A DNA stretch of 64,000 bases from an uncultured Paracoccaceae bacterium (GTDB lineage: Bacteria; Pseudomonadota; Alphaproteobacteria; Rhodobacterales; Rhodobacteraceae), in assembly GCA_947503935.1 (NCBI GenBank), contig CANNFR010000002.1, forward strand, positions 471,059 through 535,058, read 5' to 3'. The notes below the pieces were generated by a model that saw only the letters and a program-made list of their open reading frames with translations, searched no databases and was not told where the DNA came from. The position numbers and the translations under genes were made by a program. Shown here one piece after another: positions 17,879 to 26,531 of the stretch (positions within the stretch are counted from its first letter, which is position 1; each line of letters begins with the position of its first letter).

Positions 17879-18619
17879 ATGGCGAAGCTGAGGTTAGGTG
17901 TAAACATCGATCATGTGGCGACTGTCCGCAATGCGCGGGGCGGTGATGTGCCCGACCCGGTGCGCGCAGCCAAGATCGCCGAAGAGGCCGGGGCCGACGG
18001 CATCACCGCCCATCTGCGCGAAGACCGGCGCCATATCTCGGACGAGGATATCGACCGGCTGATGGCAGCACTCAGCCTGCCCCTGAATTTCGAGATGGCC
18101 GCGACGGATGAGATGCAGGCCATCGCGCTCCGCCACAAGCCGCACGCCGTCTGCATCGTGCCCGAACGGCGCGAAGAACGCACGACCGAAGGCGGGCTTG
18201 AGGTTGCGCGTGAGGAGAACAAGCTGGCCCATTTCATCGCCCCCCTGCGCGAGGCGGGCTGCCGCGTGTCGATCTTCATCGCCGCCGATCAGCGTCAGAT
18301 CGAGGCGGCGCATCGCATCGGCGCCCAGGTGATCGAGCTGCATACCGGCGCCTATTGCGATGCCCATGCCGAGGGCCGCTTTGACGACCGCGATGCCGAG
18401 CTGGAAAAGCTGCGCCGGATGGCCACCTTCGCCCATGATAAGGGGTTGGAGGTGCATGCCGGTCATGGCCTGACCTATGACACAGTCAGCCCCGTCGCCG
18501 CCCTGCCCGAAGTGATCGAGTTGAATATCGGCCATTTTCTGATCGGCGAGGCGATTTTCATGGGTCTGACACCGGCCATCGCCGAGATGCGCCGCCTGAT
18601 GGACGCGGCGCGCGCGTGA
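17879..18619 (+). CDS. pdxJ: Pyridoxine 5'-phosphate synthase
   Basis: A 246-aa TIM-barrel enzyme that condenses 1-deoxyxylulose 5-phosphate with 3-amino-2-oxopropyl phosphate to give pyridoxine 5'-phosphate (DXP-dependent vitamin B6 pathway). Diagnostic are [19 protein letters not shown] at the N-terminus, [16 protein letters not shown], and GHGLTYDTV near the C-terminus. The ATG at 17879 was preferred to an in-frame TTG at 17870. Its stop overlaps the next GTG start by 4 nt. acpS, its usual partner, lies 1.3 kb downstream. Confidence 0.96.
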   Translation: MAKLRLGVNIDHVATVRNARGGDVPDPVRAAKIAEEAGADGITAHLREDRRHISDEDIDRLMAALSLPLNFEMAATDEMQAIALRHKPHAVCIVPERREERTTEGGLEVAREENKLAHFIAPLREAGCRVSIFIAADQRQIEAAHRIGAQVIELHTGAYCDAHAEGRFDDRDAELEKLRRMATFAHDKGLEVHAGHGLTYDTVSPVAALPEVIELNIGHFLIGEAIFMGLTPAIAEMRRLMDAARA

Positions 18620-19242
18620 TCGACCTGGCCTCGCTTGCCGCCACTGCCGCCGCCTTCTTCCTTGTCACCGTCTCTCCCGGCCCCGCCAATATCGGCTGTG
18701 CCTCGGTCGCGATGAGCCTGGGGCGCCCGGCTGGCCTCCGCTTTGCACTGGGCTTGGCGCTTGGTCTGACGTTCTGGGGGCTGCTGGCGGCAACCGGCAT
18801 GGGCGCCGTTTTGCAAGCCTCGGAAACCGCGCTGATCGGGATGAAATTGCTGGGAGCGGCGTATCTGCTGTGGCTGGCCTATGCGTCGGCCCGTTCGGCG
18901 ACCAGACCGCAAAAGATGGACCAAGCCACAACCGGGCATGGGCATTGGCTATGGCGCGGTCTTTTGCTGAACCTGACAAACCCCAAGGCGGTCTTCGCCT
19001 GGATGGCGGCGCTGGCTGTCGGTCTTGATCCGACTGACGGCATCGCCGCAGTCGCGCTGGCAACGGTTATCTGCGCAGGTCTGGGCTTGGTAAACTACAT
19101 TGCTTGGGCAATGCTGTTTTCACTGGACGGCGTCATGGCACTTTATGCCAGATCAAGGCGCGCCATCGATGCCGCGGTCGCGGCTCTTTTTGCAATTGCC
19201 GGGCTTGGCTTGATCAAATCTGCGCTATCGCGTGCCGCCTAG
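18616..19242 (+). CDS. LysE-family exporter
   Basis: A 208-aa six-helix exporter of the LysE/RhtB family. [18 protein letters not shown] (residues 20-37) and [11 protein letters not shown] carry the family signatures. The substrate is unknown. The GTG start overlaps the pdxJ stop (GTGA), so it is translationally coupled to vitamin B6 synthesis; whether this means anything functionally is open. Confidence 0.87.
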   Translation: MIDLASLAATAAAFFLVTVSPGPANIGCASVAMSLGRPAGLRFALGLALGLTFWGLLAATGMGAVLQASETALIGMKLLGAAYLLWLAYASARSATRPQKMDQATTGHGHWLWRGLLLNLTNPKAVFAWMAALAVGLDPTDGIAAVALATVICAGLGLVNYIAWAMLFSLDGVMALYARSRRAIDAAVAALFAIAGLGLIKSALSRAA

Positions 19243-19255
19243 CAAAGCCGAAGTG

Positions 19256-19759
19256 TCAGCGCACCTCGAACGGCAATTCGAAAGAGGCGGTCTTGTCGGA
19301 CGCAATGTCGTTGATGATCAGCGTCAGGAGGAAAGCGCCTTTCGGGAATGTCGTCAGGGTGATGGTGAGATTGCCGAAGAAATCCGTCGGCTTTTCCAGG
19401 GATGACGTCTCAAGCGCCATGAAGTCGTCCTGCTCCAGCATCGCCACGCCGTCCTGCGTGCCGATGCGCAGATCGACCGTAAAGCCAAACCGGTTGCCGT
19501 CTGCGCTTTCCAGCCATCCATACCCCTCGGGCTGGAGGTAGATCAGCAAGGGCTCACCCTGGGCGAAGACATTCGAGGCCCGTTGGCTGTACATCCCATA
19601 GCCAACGGCCGGACGCTCAACAAACATCGCGTTGCGGATCGTCATCGGCGCGGCCTGCCAGGCCTCGATATAGGCGGCCCTGGCCTCTTCCAGCGGATCG
19701 GCGGATGCGGGCAGGCCGCCCACAGCTAAGGCAAACGCCAGTGAAATCGGTCTAATCAC
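19256..19759 (-). CDS. Secreted protein of unknown function
   Basis: A 167-aa predicted periplasmic protein that I do not recognise. A signal peptide of about 20 residues ends PASADP. The mature part starts with a helix and continues with beta-rich segments including PLLIYLQPEGYGW and FFGNLTITLTTFPKGAFLLTL. There are no cysteines and no catalytic motif. The open frame reaches 20041, but GTG at 19759 with GAGGGG upstream gives the signal peptide at the N-terminus. It converges with the LysE gene and diverges from acpS. Confidence 0.7.
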   Translation of the reverse strand: MIRPISLAFALAVGGLPASADPLEEARAAYIEAWQAAPMTIRNAMFVERPAVGYGMYSQRASNVFAQGEPLLIYLQPEGYGWLESADGNRFGFTVDLRIGTQDGVAMLEQDDFMALETSSLEKPTDFFGNLTITLTTFPKGAFLLTLIINDIASDKTASFELPFEVR

Positions 19760-19898
19760 CTCAAATCCCCTCGAAAATCCGGCCCTCTGATTTGAGTGTA
19801 TCGCGGAACCAACGGATAGACCAAGGGTCAAGCGGCCCTCGCCTCTGGTGCCGCGCGCGGATAGCATCGCGTCGAGAACAACTGTAATGGACAAAGAC

Positions 19899-20303
19899 AT
19901 GATCCTTGGCATCGGCACAGACCTTGCGAATATCGAGCGGATCCAGGGCACGCTGGACCGCTTTGGCGACCGCTTCCGCAACCGCGTCTTCACCGATATC
20001 GAACAGCGCAAGGCTGAACGCCGCAAGGACAAAGCCGGCACTTATGCCAAACGCTGGGCCGCGAAAGAGGCGTGTTCAAAGGCGCTGGGCACCGGCTTGC
20101 GCATGGGCATCTCGTGGAAGGACATGGCCGTGTCGAACCTGCGCACCGGCCAGCCGGTGATGCACCTGACCGGCTGGGCGGCCGAGCGTCTGGCCCAGCT
20201 GACGCCCGAGGGGCACGAGGCGATTGTCCATGTCACGCTGACCGACGATCATCCCTGGGCACAAGCTTTCGTGCTGATCGAGGCGCGGCCCTTGGCGTCA
20301 TAA
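19899..20303 (+). CDS. acpS: Holo-[acyl-carrier-protein] synthase
   Basis: A 134-aa phosphopantetheinyl transferase that converts apo-ACP to holo-ACP using Co[16 protein letters not shown] carries the metal-binding Asp8, and [12 protein letters not shown] carries Glu57. The start at 19899 gives the canonical N-terminus; an ATG four codons upstream (19887) is possible. It opens the acpS-lepB-lepB2-rnc-era series, the conserved order in alphaproteobacteria. Confidence 0.95.
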   Translation: MILGIGTDLANIERIQGTLDRFGDRFRNRVFTDIEQRKAERRKDKAGTYAKRWAAKEACSKALGTGLRMGISWKDMAVSNLRTGQPVMHLTGWAAERLAQLTPEGHEAIVHVTLTDDHPWAQAFVLIEARPLAS

Positions 20304-20380
20304 GCGCGTGTGCCTCTCTTGACTCCACCCAAGCCCGCCCGCAAGAACCCCCGAAACTCTCAAGAGGCAGGACAAGCAGC

Positions 20381-21172
20381 ATGGCCGATAGCGCCGAGAC
20401 CAAAGAAGGCTTCATGGAGACGGTCAAGACGGTCGTCTATGCCCTGCTGATCGCAGGCGTGTTCCGGACCCTGTTCTTTCAGCCGTTCTGGATCCCGTCG
20501 GGATCGATGAAGGACACGCTGCTGATCGGCGATTTCCTGTTCGTCAACAAGATGGCCTACGGCTATTCGCGCCATTCCTGCCCGTTTTCCCTGTGCACTT
20601 TTATCGATGGGCGCTGGTTCCCGTCCGAGCCTGAGCGCGGCGATGTCGTCGTCTTCCGCCATCCGGTCACGGGGCAGGATTTCATCAAGCGGCTGATCGG
20701 CTTGCCCGGCGACCAGGTCCAGATGCAAAATGGGCGGCTTTCTCTGAACGGGGAGCCTGTCCCGACAATTGCGGTGGCCGATTTTATCGAGGTCTATGAG
20801 CGCCAGGGCCCCGCGGGCAATTACCCCGCGTGCGAAACCCGCGGCGGGGTGTCGGGGTCGAGCTGCATCAAGTCACGGTTTCGCGAAGAACTGCCAGGCG
20901 GCGTCGGGCACAGCATCCTGAATATCCAGGACGGCGGGCGTGGCGACGATACGGCCGTCTTCACGGTGCCCGAGGGACATTACTTTTTCATGGGCGACAA
21001 CCGCGACAACAGCCAGGACAGCCGCTTTCCGCAGACGGCGGGCGGCGTCGGCATGGTGCCCGCCGAATACCTGATCGGCCGCGCCGACCGCATCATGTTC
21101 TCGTCCGCAGGCCGGTCAATGTTCTTCTTCTGGACGTGGCGGGCAGACCGGTTCTTCAAGGCGGTCGAGTGA
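20381..21172 (+). CDS. lepB: Signal peptidase I
   Basis: A 263-aa inner-membrane serine protease that removes signal peptides from exported proteins. One N-terminal helix (about residues 14-33) precedes box B IPSGSMKDTL with catalytic Ser42. Box [11 protein letters not shown] is followed by catalytic Lys103 in FIKRLIGLPGD. Box E GDNRDNSQDSR is present near the C-terminus. Two Cys residues lie in a loop near residues 67-72. It is followed 28 bp later by a second S26 peptidase. Confidence 0.95.
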   Translation: MADSAETKEGFMETVKTVVYALLIAGVFRTLFFQPFWIPSGSMKDTLLIGDFLFVNKMAYGYSRHSCPFSLCTFIDGRWFPSEPERGDVVVFRHPVTGQDFIKRLIGLPGDQVQMQNGRLSLNGEPVPTIAVADFIEVYERQGPAGNYPACETRGGVSGSSCIKSRFREELPGGVGHSILNIQDGGRGDDTAVFTVPEGHYFFMGDNRDNSQDSRFPQTAGGVGMVPAEYLIGRADRIMFSSAGRSMFFFWTWRADRFFKAVE

Positions 21173-21200
21173 CACGGTTTTTGAGGCAAGAGTTTAGCCG

Positions 21201-22238
21201 GTGACTGACCGGAAACGCGTCCGCTGGTTTCGGCTGTCCGGCACGGCCTCCCGCAAGGAGGTCTGGGCTTGGTTTGCCCTGTTTCTTTGGTCCATCCTCC
21301 TCCTCGCGGCCGTCGATGTGCTGGTTGCCGTCCCCGGCATCGAGTTGCGGCTTCTGACTTACGGCTTTTTGGGCGGCTCCTATGTGGGCTGGTCTACTGC
21401 GCTGGTGCGACGTCTGCATGCGTCCAATCGCTCGGGCTGGTGGTTCTTGCTGACAGCTGTTCCGGGGCTCGGGCTTCTTGCGACATTGTTCTTCATGCTC
21501 GCCCGTCCGCGGCAGTCGCGCCGTGGGCGCTGGGCGCCAAAAGCACGATATGCGTTCGGACTGGCGGGGCTCATGGTGGTCGGGCTGTTTTTGGCGTCCC
21601 GCGCCTTTTGGGCGCCTTACATCATAACCGCTGGCAGCATGAAGCCGACATTGCATGTCGGTGACTTCATGATCGCGCAGACCCTTGGGGCATACCAACC
21701 CGCGCGTGGCGATGTCGTCGTCTTTCGCCATCCAAGAAACGGCATGGATACGGTAAAGCGCATCATTGGCCTGCCAGGGGATCAAGTTCAAATGGCCGGT
21801 GGCCGACTGCTTCTGAACGGGCGCGTGCTCGAGATCGCGTCATTGGGAAATTTCTATGAAATCTATCGGCCACAGGGCGCTATGGGCCTCAGGCCGATTT
21901 GTGTGAACGGCCCGCTGGCTGATGGCGATTTTTGCCTCAAACCTCTTTTTCGTGAGACCATGGCAGATGGGCGCAGCTATAGAATACTGGACTTCGAAGA
22001 GGGCTTCGCCGACAGCACCGATGTTTTCGAGGTGCCTGCGGATCAGCTTTTCATGATGGGCGACAATCGTGATAACAGCAATGACAGCCGATGGCCGGTA
22101 ATCTGGGGTGGCATGGGGTTTGTGCCGATTGAAAATGTTTATGGTCGGGCACGCCTGGTTGTGTTCTCAGCCGGCGGGCGCAGTCTGTTTGATTTCGATG
22201 CCTGGCGCGGCAACCGGTATCTGGTGGTTTTGGAATGA
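21201..22238 (+). CDS. DUF805-signal peptidase I fusion (second LepB)
   Basis: A 345-aa S26 peptidase with an extra membrane domain. Residues 10-105 resemble DUF805: SRKEVWAW, two to three hydrophobic helices, then [16 protein letters not shown] further helix around 117-135 leads into box [15 protein letters not shown] with Ser146, then Lys186 in [11 protein letters not shown] and [11 protein letters not shown]. All catalytic elements are intact. The start is GTG, 28 bp after lepB, and the stop overlaps rnc by 4 nt. The two peptidase parts are clear paralogues (tandem duplication), but this copy has a four-helix N-terminus. Its substrates may differ. Confidence 0.88.
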   Translation: MTDRKRVRWFRLSGTASRKEVWAWFALFLWSILLLAAVDVLVAVPGIELRLLTYGFLGGSYVGWSTALVRRLHASNRSGWWFLLTAVPGLGLLATLFFMLARPRQSRRGRWAPKARYAFGLAGLMVVGLFLASRAFWAPYIITAGSMKPTLHVGDFMIAQTLGAYQPARGDVVVFRHPRNGMDTVKRIIGLPGDQVQMAGGRLLLNGRVLEIASLGNFYEIYRPQGAMGLRPICVNGPLADGDFCLKPLFRETMADGRSYRILDFEEGFADSTDVFEVPADQLFMMGDNRDNSNDSRWPVIWGGMGFVPIENVYGRARLVVFSAGGRSLFDFDAWRGNRYLVVLE

Positions 22239-22924
22239 AACTGTCTTCCGATCTCACTGCGTTTTCTGCCCGGATCGGTCACAGCTTTGCGCGGCCCGAA
22301 TTGCTGGTGCGTGCGGTGACCCATGCCTCGATCTCGGGGCCGACGCGGCCTGACAATCAGCGGCTCGAGTTTCTGGGCGACCGCGTGTTGGGGCTGGTGA
22401 TGGCCGAGGCTTTGCTGCTGGCCGACAAGACCGCGTCCGAGGGGCAGTTGGCCCCGCGCTACAACGCGCTGGTCCGCAAGGAAACCTGCGCCGATGTCGC
22501 GCGTGAGGTTGATCTGGGCGCGGTGCTGAAACTCGGCCGGTCCGAGATGCTGTCGGGCGGGCGCCGGAAAGAGGCTCTGTTGGGCGACGCGATGGAGGCG
22601 GTGATCGCCGCCGTCTATCTGGATGGCGGGTTCGAGGCCGCGCGTGATATGGTGCGCCGCCTCTGGGCCGACCGCATCGGCGCGGTTGAGGCCGATGCCC
22701 GTGACGCAAAAACCGCGCTGCAGGAATGGGCGCAGGCCCGTGGCTTGCAGCCCCCGGCTTACGAGGAAATCGCCCGCGAAGGCCCCGACCACGCGCCGGT
22801 TTTCACCATTGAAGCGCGGCTTTCGACGGGCGAGGCCGCACGTGCCAGCGCCGGGGCCAAGAGACAGGCGGAACAGGCGGCAGCCAAAGCGTTGCTCGAC
22901 CGGATGGAGGCGAAAGATGGCTGA
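22235..22924 (+). CDS. rnc: Ribonuclease III
   Basis: A 229-aa double-strand-specific endoribonuclease for rRNA and mRNA processing. The catalytic signature [14 protein letters not shown] has Glu45 and Asp49, and [16 protein letters not shown] supplies the other metal ligands. A C-terminal dsRNA-binding domain starts near residue 155. The ATG overlaps the DUF805-LepB stop by 4 nt, and the 3' end overlaps era by 8 nt. Confidence 0.96.
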   Translation: MKLSSDLTAFSARIGHSFARPELLVRAVTHASISGPTRPDNQRLEFLGDRVLGLVMAEALLLADKTASEGQLAPRYNALVRKETCADVAREVDLGAVLKLGRSEMLSGGRRKEALLGDAMEAVIAAVYLDGGFEAARDMVRRLWADRIGAVEADARDAKTALQEWAQARGLQPPAYEEIAREGPDHAPVFTIEARLSTGEAARASAGAKRQAEQAAAKALLDRMEAKDG

Positions 22925-23825
22925 GAAACGCGCGGGCTTTGTCGCCCTGATCGGCGAGCCGAATGCCGGCAAATCGACCCTTTTGAACCGCATGGTGGGG
23001 GCCAAGGTCTCGATCGTCACGCATAAGGTGCAAACGACGCGGGCAAGGATCAGAGGGGTCGCGATCGAGGGGGACGCGCAGATCGTCTTCGTCGACACGC
23101 CGGGCCTGTTTCGCCCGCGCCGCCGTCTGGACCGCGCGATGGTCGCCGCGGCGTGGAGCGGGGCGTCGGATGCCGATGTGGTCGTTCTGATGATCGAGGC
23201 GCATCGCGGGTTGACCGAAGGTGTGCAGGCCATCCTTGACGGGCTGCGCGAGCGGATCGGTGACCGGCCCGTGGCGCTGGTGTTGAACAAGATCGACCGG
23301 GTCAAGGCCGAGGCGCTTCTGGGCCTCTCTGCCGAGATGAACGAGGCGTTTCCCTTTACCGAGACCTTCATGATTTCGGCCGAAAAGGGCCACGGCGTCG
23401 ATGATCTGCGCGTTTGGCTCGCCGCGCGGATGCCCGAGGGGCATTGGCTTTACCCCGAAGACCAGATCGCCGATCTGCCGCTGAGGATGATCGCGGCCGA
23501 GACGACACGCGAAAAGCTGACGCTGCGCCTACATCAGGAGCTGCCCTACGAGCTGACGGTCGAGACCGAGGGCTGGGAGGAACGGGACGATGGCTCGGCC
23601 CGGATCGATCAGATCGTCTATGTGGCGCGGGACGGGCACAAGGGGATCGTGCTGGGCAAGAAAGGCGAGACGATCAAGGCGGTGGGCCAACTGGCGCGCA
23701 AGGATATCGAGGAGTTCCTGGATCGCCGCGTGCATCTTTTCCTGACCGTTAAGGTGCGCCCGAATTGGCTGGACGAGTCGGAGCGGTATTCCGAAATGGG
23801 CCTCGATTTCCGCGACGGGGGTTAG
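22917..23825 (+). CDS. era: GTPase Era
   Basis: A 302-aa ribosome-associated GTPase needed for 30S maturation. G1 is GEPNAGKST at 13-21, G3 is DTPGL, G4 is NKID and G5 is SAEKG. The C-terminal KH domain contains [17 protein letters not shown]. The start at 22917 lies inside rnc (8-nt overlap), the standard rnc-era arrangement. Confidence 0.97.
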   Translation: MAEKRAGFVALIGEPNAGKSTLLNRMVGAKVSIVTHKVQTTRARIRGVAIEGDAQIVFVDTPGLFRPRRRLDRAMVAAAWSGASDADVVVLMIEAHRGLTEGVQAILDGLRERIGDRPVALVLNKIDRVKAEALLGLSAEMNEAFPFTETFMISAEKGHGVDDLRVWLAARMPEGHWLYPEDQIADLPLRMIAAETTREKLTLRLHQELPYELTVETEGWEERDDGSARIDQIVYVARDGHKGIVLGKKGETIKAVGQLARKDIEEFLDRRVHLFLTVKVRPNWLDESERYSEMGLDFRDGG

Positions 23826-23829
23826 GGCC

Positions 23830-24162
23830 ATGGCGCGGCTGGCCACGGGGGTCTGGGTGTCGGCCTACCTGGCGCGGCTACAGGCCGAGGGCATCGCGGT
23901 TTACGTCACGGCCAGGGGCGACAAGACGGCCGGCGCGGTGATCGTGAAACTGGCGACGATGGACGGGCAGGCAAAAGCGTTCCAGCGCAGCTTCGACCTG
24001 ATGAGCGGCGCGCGCGCCTGGGTGGTGCTGTCGGAAGGCCCCGAAGCCGAGGTGGACGCGGCGCTGGCCCGGCAGCGAGGTTTCGACCCCGACCTCTGGA
24101 TCGTCGAAGTGGAAGACCGGCAAGGCCGCCATATGCTGGACACACCGGGGTTTGAGGCGTAA
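23830..24162 (+). CDS. DUF1491 family protein
   Basis: A 110-aa cytoplasmic protein of the alphaproteobacterial DUF1491 family, typically found next to era and recO; function unknown. It begins MARLATGVWVSAYLARLQAEG and ends with acidic/basic strands (DLWIVEVED). It is 4 bp after era and probably the last gene of the acpS operon. Confidence 0.83.
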   Translation: MARLATGVWVSAYLARLQAEGIAVYVTARGDKTAGAVIVKLATMDGQAKAFQRSFDLMSGARAWVVLSEGPEAEVDAALARQRGFDPDLWIVEVEDRQGRHMLDTPGFEA

Positions 24163-24202
24163 TGGCCTGACGTGGATGCTGGCTGCGGCTCTCTTGTGCG
24201 GC

Positions 24203-24217
24203 TTAGAACAGTTCTAA
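24203..24217. promoter_or_regulatory. Irr/ICE-like palindrome upstream of nfu
   Basis: TTAGAACAGTTCTAA is a perfect 7+1+7 palindrome. It resembles the iron control element bound by Irr in alphaproteobacteria, a TTAGAA half-site facing TTCTAA. It ends 3 bp before a TTGACA -35 box, where a bound regulator could affect polymerase. The assignment to Irr is from memory of the consensus. Confidence 0.65.
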
Positions 24218-24220
24218 ACC

Positions 24221-24249
24221 TTGACAGCTCCGCCCCCGAGGCGCATATC
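24221..24249 (+). promoter_or_regulatory. Promoter of the nfu operon
   Basis: TTGACA at 24221-24226, exactly 17 bp, then CATATC at 24244-24249. The -35 is perfect and the -10 moderate. The ATG follows 28 bp later. Confidence 0.7.
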
Positions 24250-24277
24250 CGAGTGGAACGCTCAGGAGGGCGCAGCC

Positions 24278-24841
24278 ATGTTCATCCAGACCGAATCCAC
24301 GCCGAACCCGGCAACGCTGAAGTTTCTGCCCGGCCAGACCGTGCTTGAAGCGGGCACCGCCGATTTTCCGACGCCCGATGCGGGCAAGAAATCGCCGCTG
24401 GCGCGCCGCATCTTCGCGGTCGATGGCGTGACGGGCGTGTTCCTCGGTACCGATTTCGTGACCGTCACCAAGTCTGACGCGGTCGCCTGGGACCACATCA
24501 AGCCCGCCATCCTCGGCGCGGTGATGGAGCATTACCAGTCGGGCCAGCCCGCCATTGAAGGCGAGGCTGATGGCGGCGACGGACACGCCGCCCATGATGG
24601 TCCGGATGGTGAGATCGTCGATCAGATCAAGCAATTGCTGGATACCCGCGTGCGGCCCGCCGTGGCGCAAGATGGTGGCGACATCACGTTCCATGGCTTT
24701 GACCGCGGCATCGTCTACCTGCACATGCAGGGCGCCTGTGCCGGCTGCCCGTCATCGACGCTGACGCTGAAGATGGGCATTGAAAACCTGCTGCGGCACT
24801 ACATCCCCGAAGTGATCGAGGTGCGCCCCGTCGCGGCCTGA
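24278..24841 (+). CDS. Nfu-type Fe-S cluster scaffold/carrier
   Basis: A 187-aa protein with an N-terminal Nfu_N domain (MFIQTESTPNPATLKFLPG) and a C-terminal NifU-like domain. The cluster-binding CxxC is Cys154 and Cys157 in GACAGCPSS. It transfers Fe-S clusters to client enzymes, here plausibly including IspH. AGGAGG precedes the ATG. The promoter carries an Irr-like palindrome, so iron control is likely. It is followed 4 bp later by the GFA gene. Confidence 0.92.
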   Translation: MFIQTESTPNPATLKFLPGQTVLEAGTADFPTPDAGKKSPLARRIFAVDGVTGVFLGTDFVTVTKSDAVAWDHIKPAILGAVMEHYQSGQPAIEGEADGGDGHAAHDGPDGEIVDQIKQLLDTRVRPAVAQDGGDITFHGFDRGIVYLHMQGACAGCPSSTLTLKMGIENLLRHYIPEVIEVRPVAA

Positions 24842-24845
24842 CGAT

Positions 24846-25280
24846 ATGGCCGAGACGATCACCGGCCAGTGCTATTGCGGTGCTGTATCGTTGGCCGCGG
24901 ACGGCCCGCCAGAGGTGGTGTCCTATTGTCATTGTGACGATTGCAGGCGCGTGACGGGCGCGCCGGTGGCCGCCTTTGCAGCCTTCGCGACGGATGCTTT
25001 GCATGTCACCCCGGCACTTGGGGCGCCAATCTCGGCCAATCCAGGCGTTAACCGCTGGTTCTGTCATCAATGCGGGTCGCCCCTGGCGGCCACGTTTGAT
25101 TATCTGCCCGGTCAGGTCTATGTGCCCCTCGGTCTGCTGGATCAGGCTGATATCCTGCCTCCCAAACTGCACAGTCACGCGGATAAATGTCTGCCGTGGC
25201 TGCAGATCAAGGATGATCTGCCGCGCGAACATGGCAGCGCCCGCGACAGCCTTCGGCCAAAGCCTGCGGGCAAAGTGTGA
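24846..25280 (+). CDS. GFA-family protein (CENP-V/Gfa fold)
   Basis: A 144-aa protein of the glutathione-dependent formaldehyde-activating family. Zn-binding cysteines are visible as CYCG near residue 9, CHCDDCRR near residue 29 and CHQCGSPL near residue 73. Most such proteins are of unknown function and should not be read as true Gfa enzymes. Its stop shares one base with the tsaB start (TGATG), so it lies within the nfu-GFA-tsaB-rimI operon. Confidence 0.88.
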   Translation: MAETITGQCYCGAVSLAADGPPEVVSYCHCDDCRRVTGAPVAAFAAFATDALHVTPALGAPISANPGVNRWFCHQCGSPLAATFDYLPGQVYVPLGLLDQADILPPKLHSHADKCLPWLQIKDDLPREHGSARDSLRPKPAGKV

Positions 25281-25930
25281 TGACCAAGACCGTTCTGGCC
25301 TTCGACACGTCCGCAGCGCATTGCGCGGCCGCTCTTCTGTCCGGTGATCGCCTGATCGAGGCCCGAACGGAAGAGATGCCGCGTGGGCAGGCCGAGCGGC
25401 TGATGCCGATGCTGGAGGAGATGTTGGCCCGCGCCGATCTGGGCTGGCGCGACATCGACCTGATCGGCGTCGGGACGGGCCCCGGCAATTTCACCGGCGT
25501 GCGTCTGTCGGTGGCCGCCGCGCGGGGGCTTGCCCTGTCGCTTGGCGTTCCGGCTATCGGGGTCACGTCGCTGGAGGCCGCGGCGCATGACCTTCCCTGG
25601 CCGCTGCTGGTGGCGCTGGACGCGAGACGGGGGCAGGTCTATCTGCAGCTGTTCGCCGAAGGGGCCGCGCCCGAGCCTTTGCTGGCCGAGGCCGAGGCTC
25701 TGCCCGTTTGGGCGTTTGAGGCCCACCATCTGACGGGTAGCGCGGCCGACGCCCTTGCGCCGCTCTTGCGGAACCGCGACGTTCTGCCCCCCGCCTTACC
25801 GCTGGCCGAGGCGACGGCACGGATCGCTCTGGCGCGGATCGCGGCCCCGCAACCCAGACCTGCGCCCCTTTACCTGCGTGCCGCAGATGCCGCCCCGCCG
25901 CGCGACCCGGCGCCTGAGCTTTTGCCATGA
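25280..25930 (+). CDS. tsaB: tRNA t6A synthesis protein TsaB
   Basis: A 216-aa ASKHA-fold partner of TsaD in making threonylcarbamoyl-A37 on ANN-decoding tRNAs. Diagnostic are VLAFDTSAAHCAAAL at the start and GVGTGPGNFTGVRLSVAAARGLA near residue 65. The ATG at 25280 overlaps the GFA stop; a GTG one codon earlier is also in frame. It overlaps rimI by 4 nt, the common tsaB-rimI pairing. Confidence 0.95.
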   Translation: MTKTVLAFDTSAAHCAAALLSGDRLIEARTEEMPRGQAERLMPMLEEMLARADLGWRDIDLIGVGTGPGNFTGVRLSVAAARGLALSLGVPAIGVTSLEAAAHDLPWPLLVALDARRGQVYLQLFAEGAAPEPLLAEAEALPVWAFEAHHLTGSAADALAPLLRNRDVLPPALPLAEATARIALARIAAPQPRPAPLYLRAADAAPPRDPAPELLP

Positions 25931-26346
25931 CGCCGCAGGCTTTGGCGCTTCTGCACGCGCAGGCCTTCACCTCGCCCCGGCCCTGGACGGAAACAGAATT
26001 CGCCGACGTACTTGGCGGGCCGGGCGCGTTCCTGCTGACCGAGGGCGAGGGGTTTGCCGTTGGCCGCGCGATTGCGGGCGAGGCCGAGCTTTTGACATTG
26101 GCCGTCCCCCAAGCGGCCCGCCGCCAGGGTGTCGGGCGCCGCCTTCTGGCCCGTTTTGAGGCCAAGGCGGCCGAACGGGGGGCGGCCACGGCCTATCTTG
26201 AGGTCGCCGCCGACAATACCGCCGCTCTGGCCCTTTATGCCAAGGCCGGATGGTACGAGGCCGGGCGGCGCGCGGGTTACTATGCGCGACAGGGGGCGCC
26301 CTCGGTGGATGCTCTGGTTCTGACCAAAGCCCTGGGCCCTGCCTAA
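25927..26346 (+). CDS. rimI: Ribosomal protein S18-alanine N-acetyltransferase
   Basis: A 139-aa GNAT acetyltransferase of the RimI type. The acetyl-CoA loop is AARRQGVGRRLL. AAERGAATAYLEVAADN followed by ALYAKAGW is the RimI-like motif B. It overlaps tsaB by 4 nt. In E. coli RimI acetylates S18; the gene position supports the same call here. Confidence 0.9.
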   Translation: MTPQALALLHAQAFTSPRPWTETEFADVLGGPGAFLLTEGEGFAVGRAIAGEAELLTLAVPQAARRQGVGRRLLARFEAKAAERGAATAYLEVAADNTAALALYAKAGWYEAGRRAGYYARQGAPSVDALVLTKALGPA

Positions 26347-26414
26347 CCCAACGTCAGTTGTATTTATCCACAGGCAAGATACCGGTTCTGGCCGACAAAG
26401 GGTTAAAATGCCTA

Positions 26415-26443
26415 TTGACCCTCTGCGGCTGCTCGGCCCTAAT
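26415..26443 (+). promoter_or_regulatory. Candidate promoter of the BMP ABC operon
   Basis: TTGACC at 26415-26420, 17 bp, CCTAAT at 26438-26443. The roughly 85-nt leader that follows contains a GGGGC-ATTT-GCCCC hairpin shortly before the Shine-Dalgarno. I could not match it to a purine riboswitch. Confidence 0.4.
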
Positions 26444-26531
26444 CCTGCCCGTGATCCGAAAGAGATCAGGTCCATTCAGGGCTGGAGGGGCATTTGCCCC
26501 GGCGGCCGCACACCAACCGGGAGACGACCCT

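Noticed and set aside
22139..23371. A 410-codon minus-strand frame opposite rnc and era
   Set aside because: Shadow of two essential, motif-rich genes.
26444..26531. Purine riboswitch ahead of the nucleoside-type ABC operon
   Set aside because: The leader has one small GC hairpin but none of the conserved three-way-junction core sequences of purine riboswitches.
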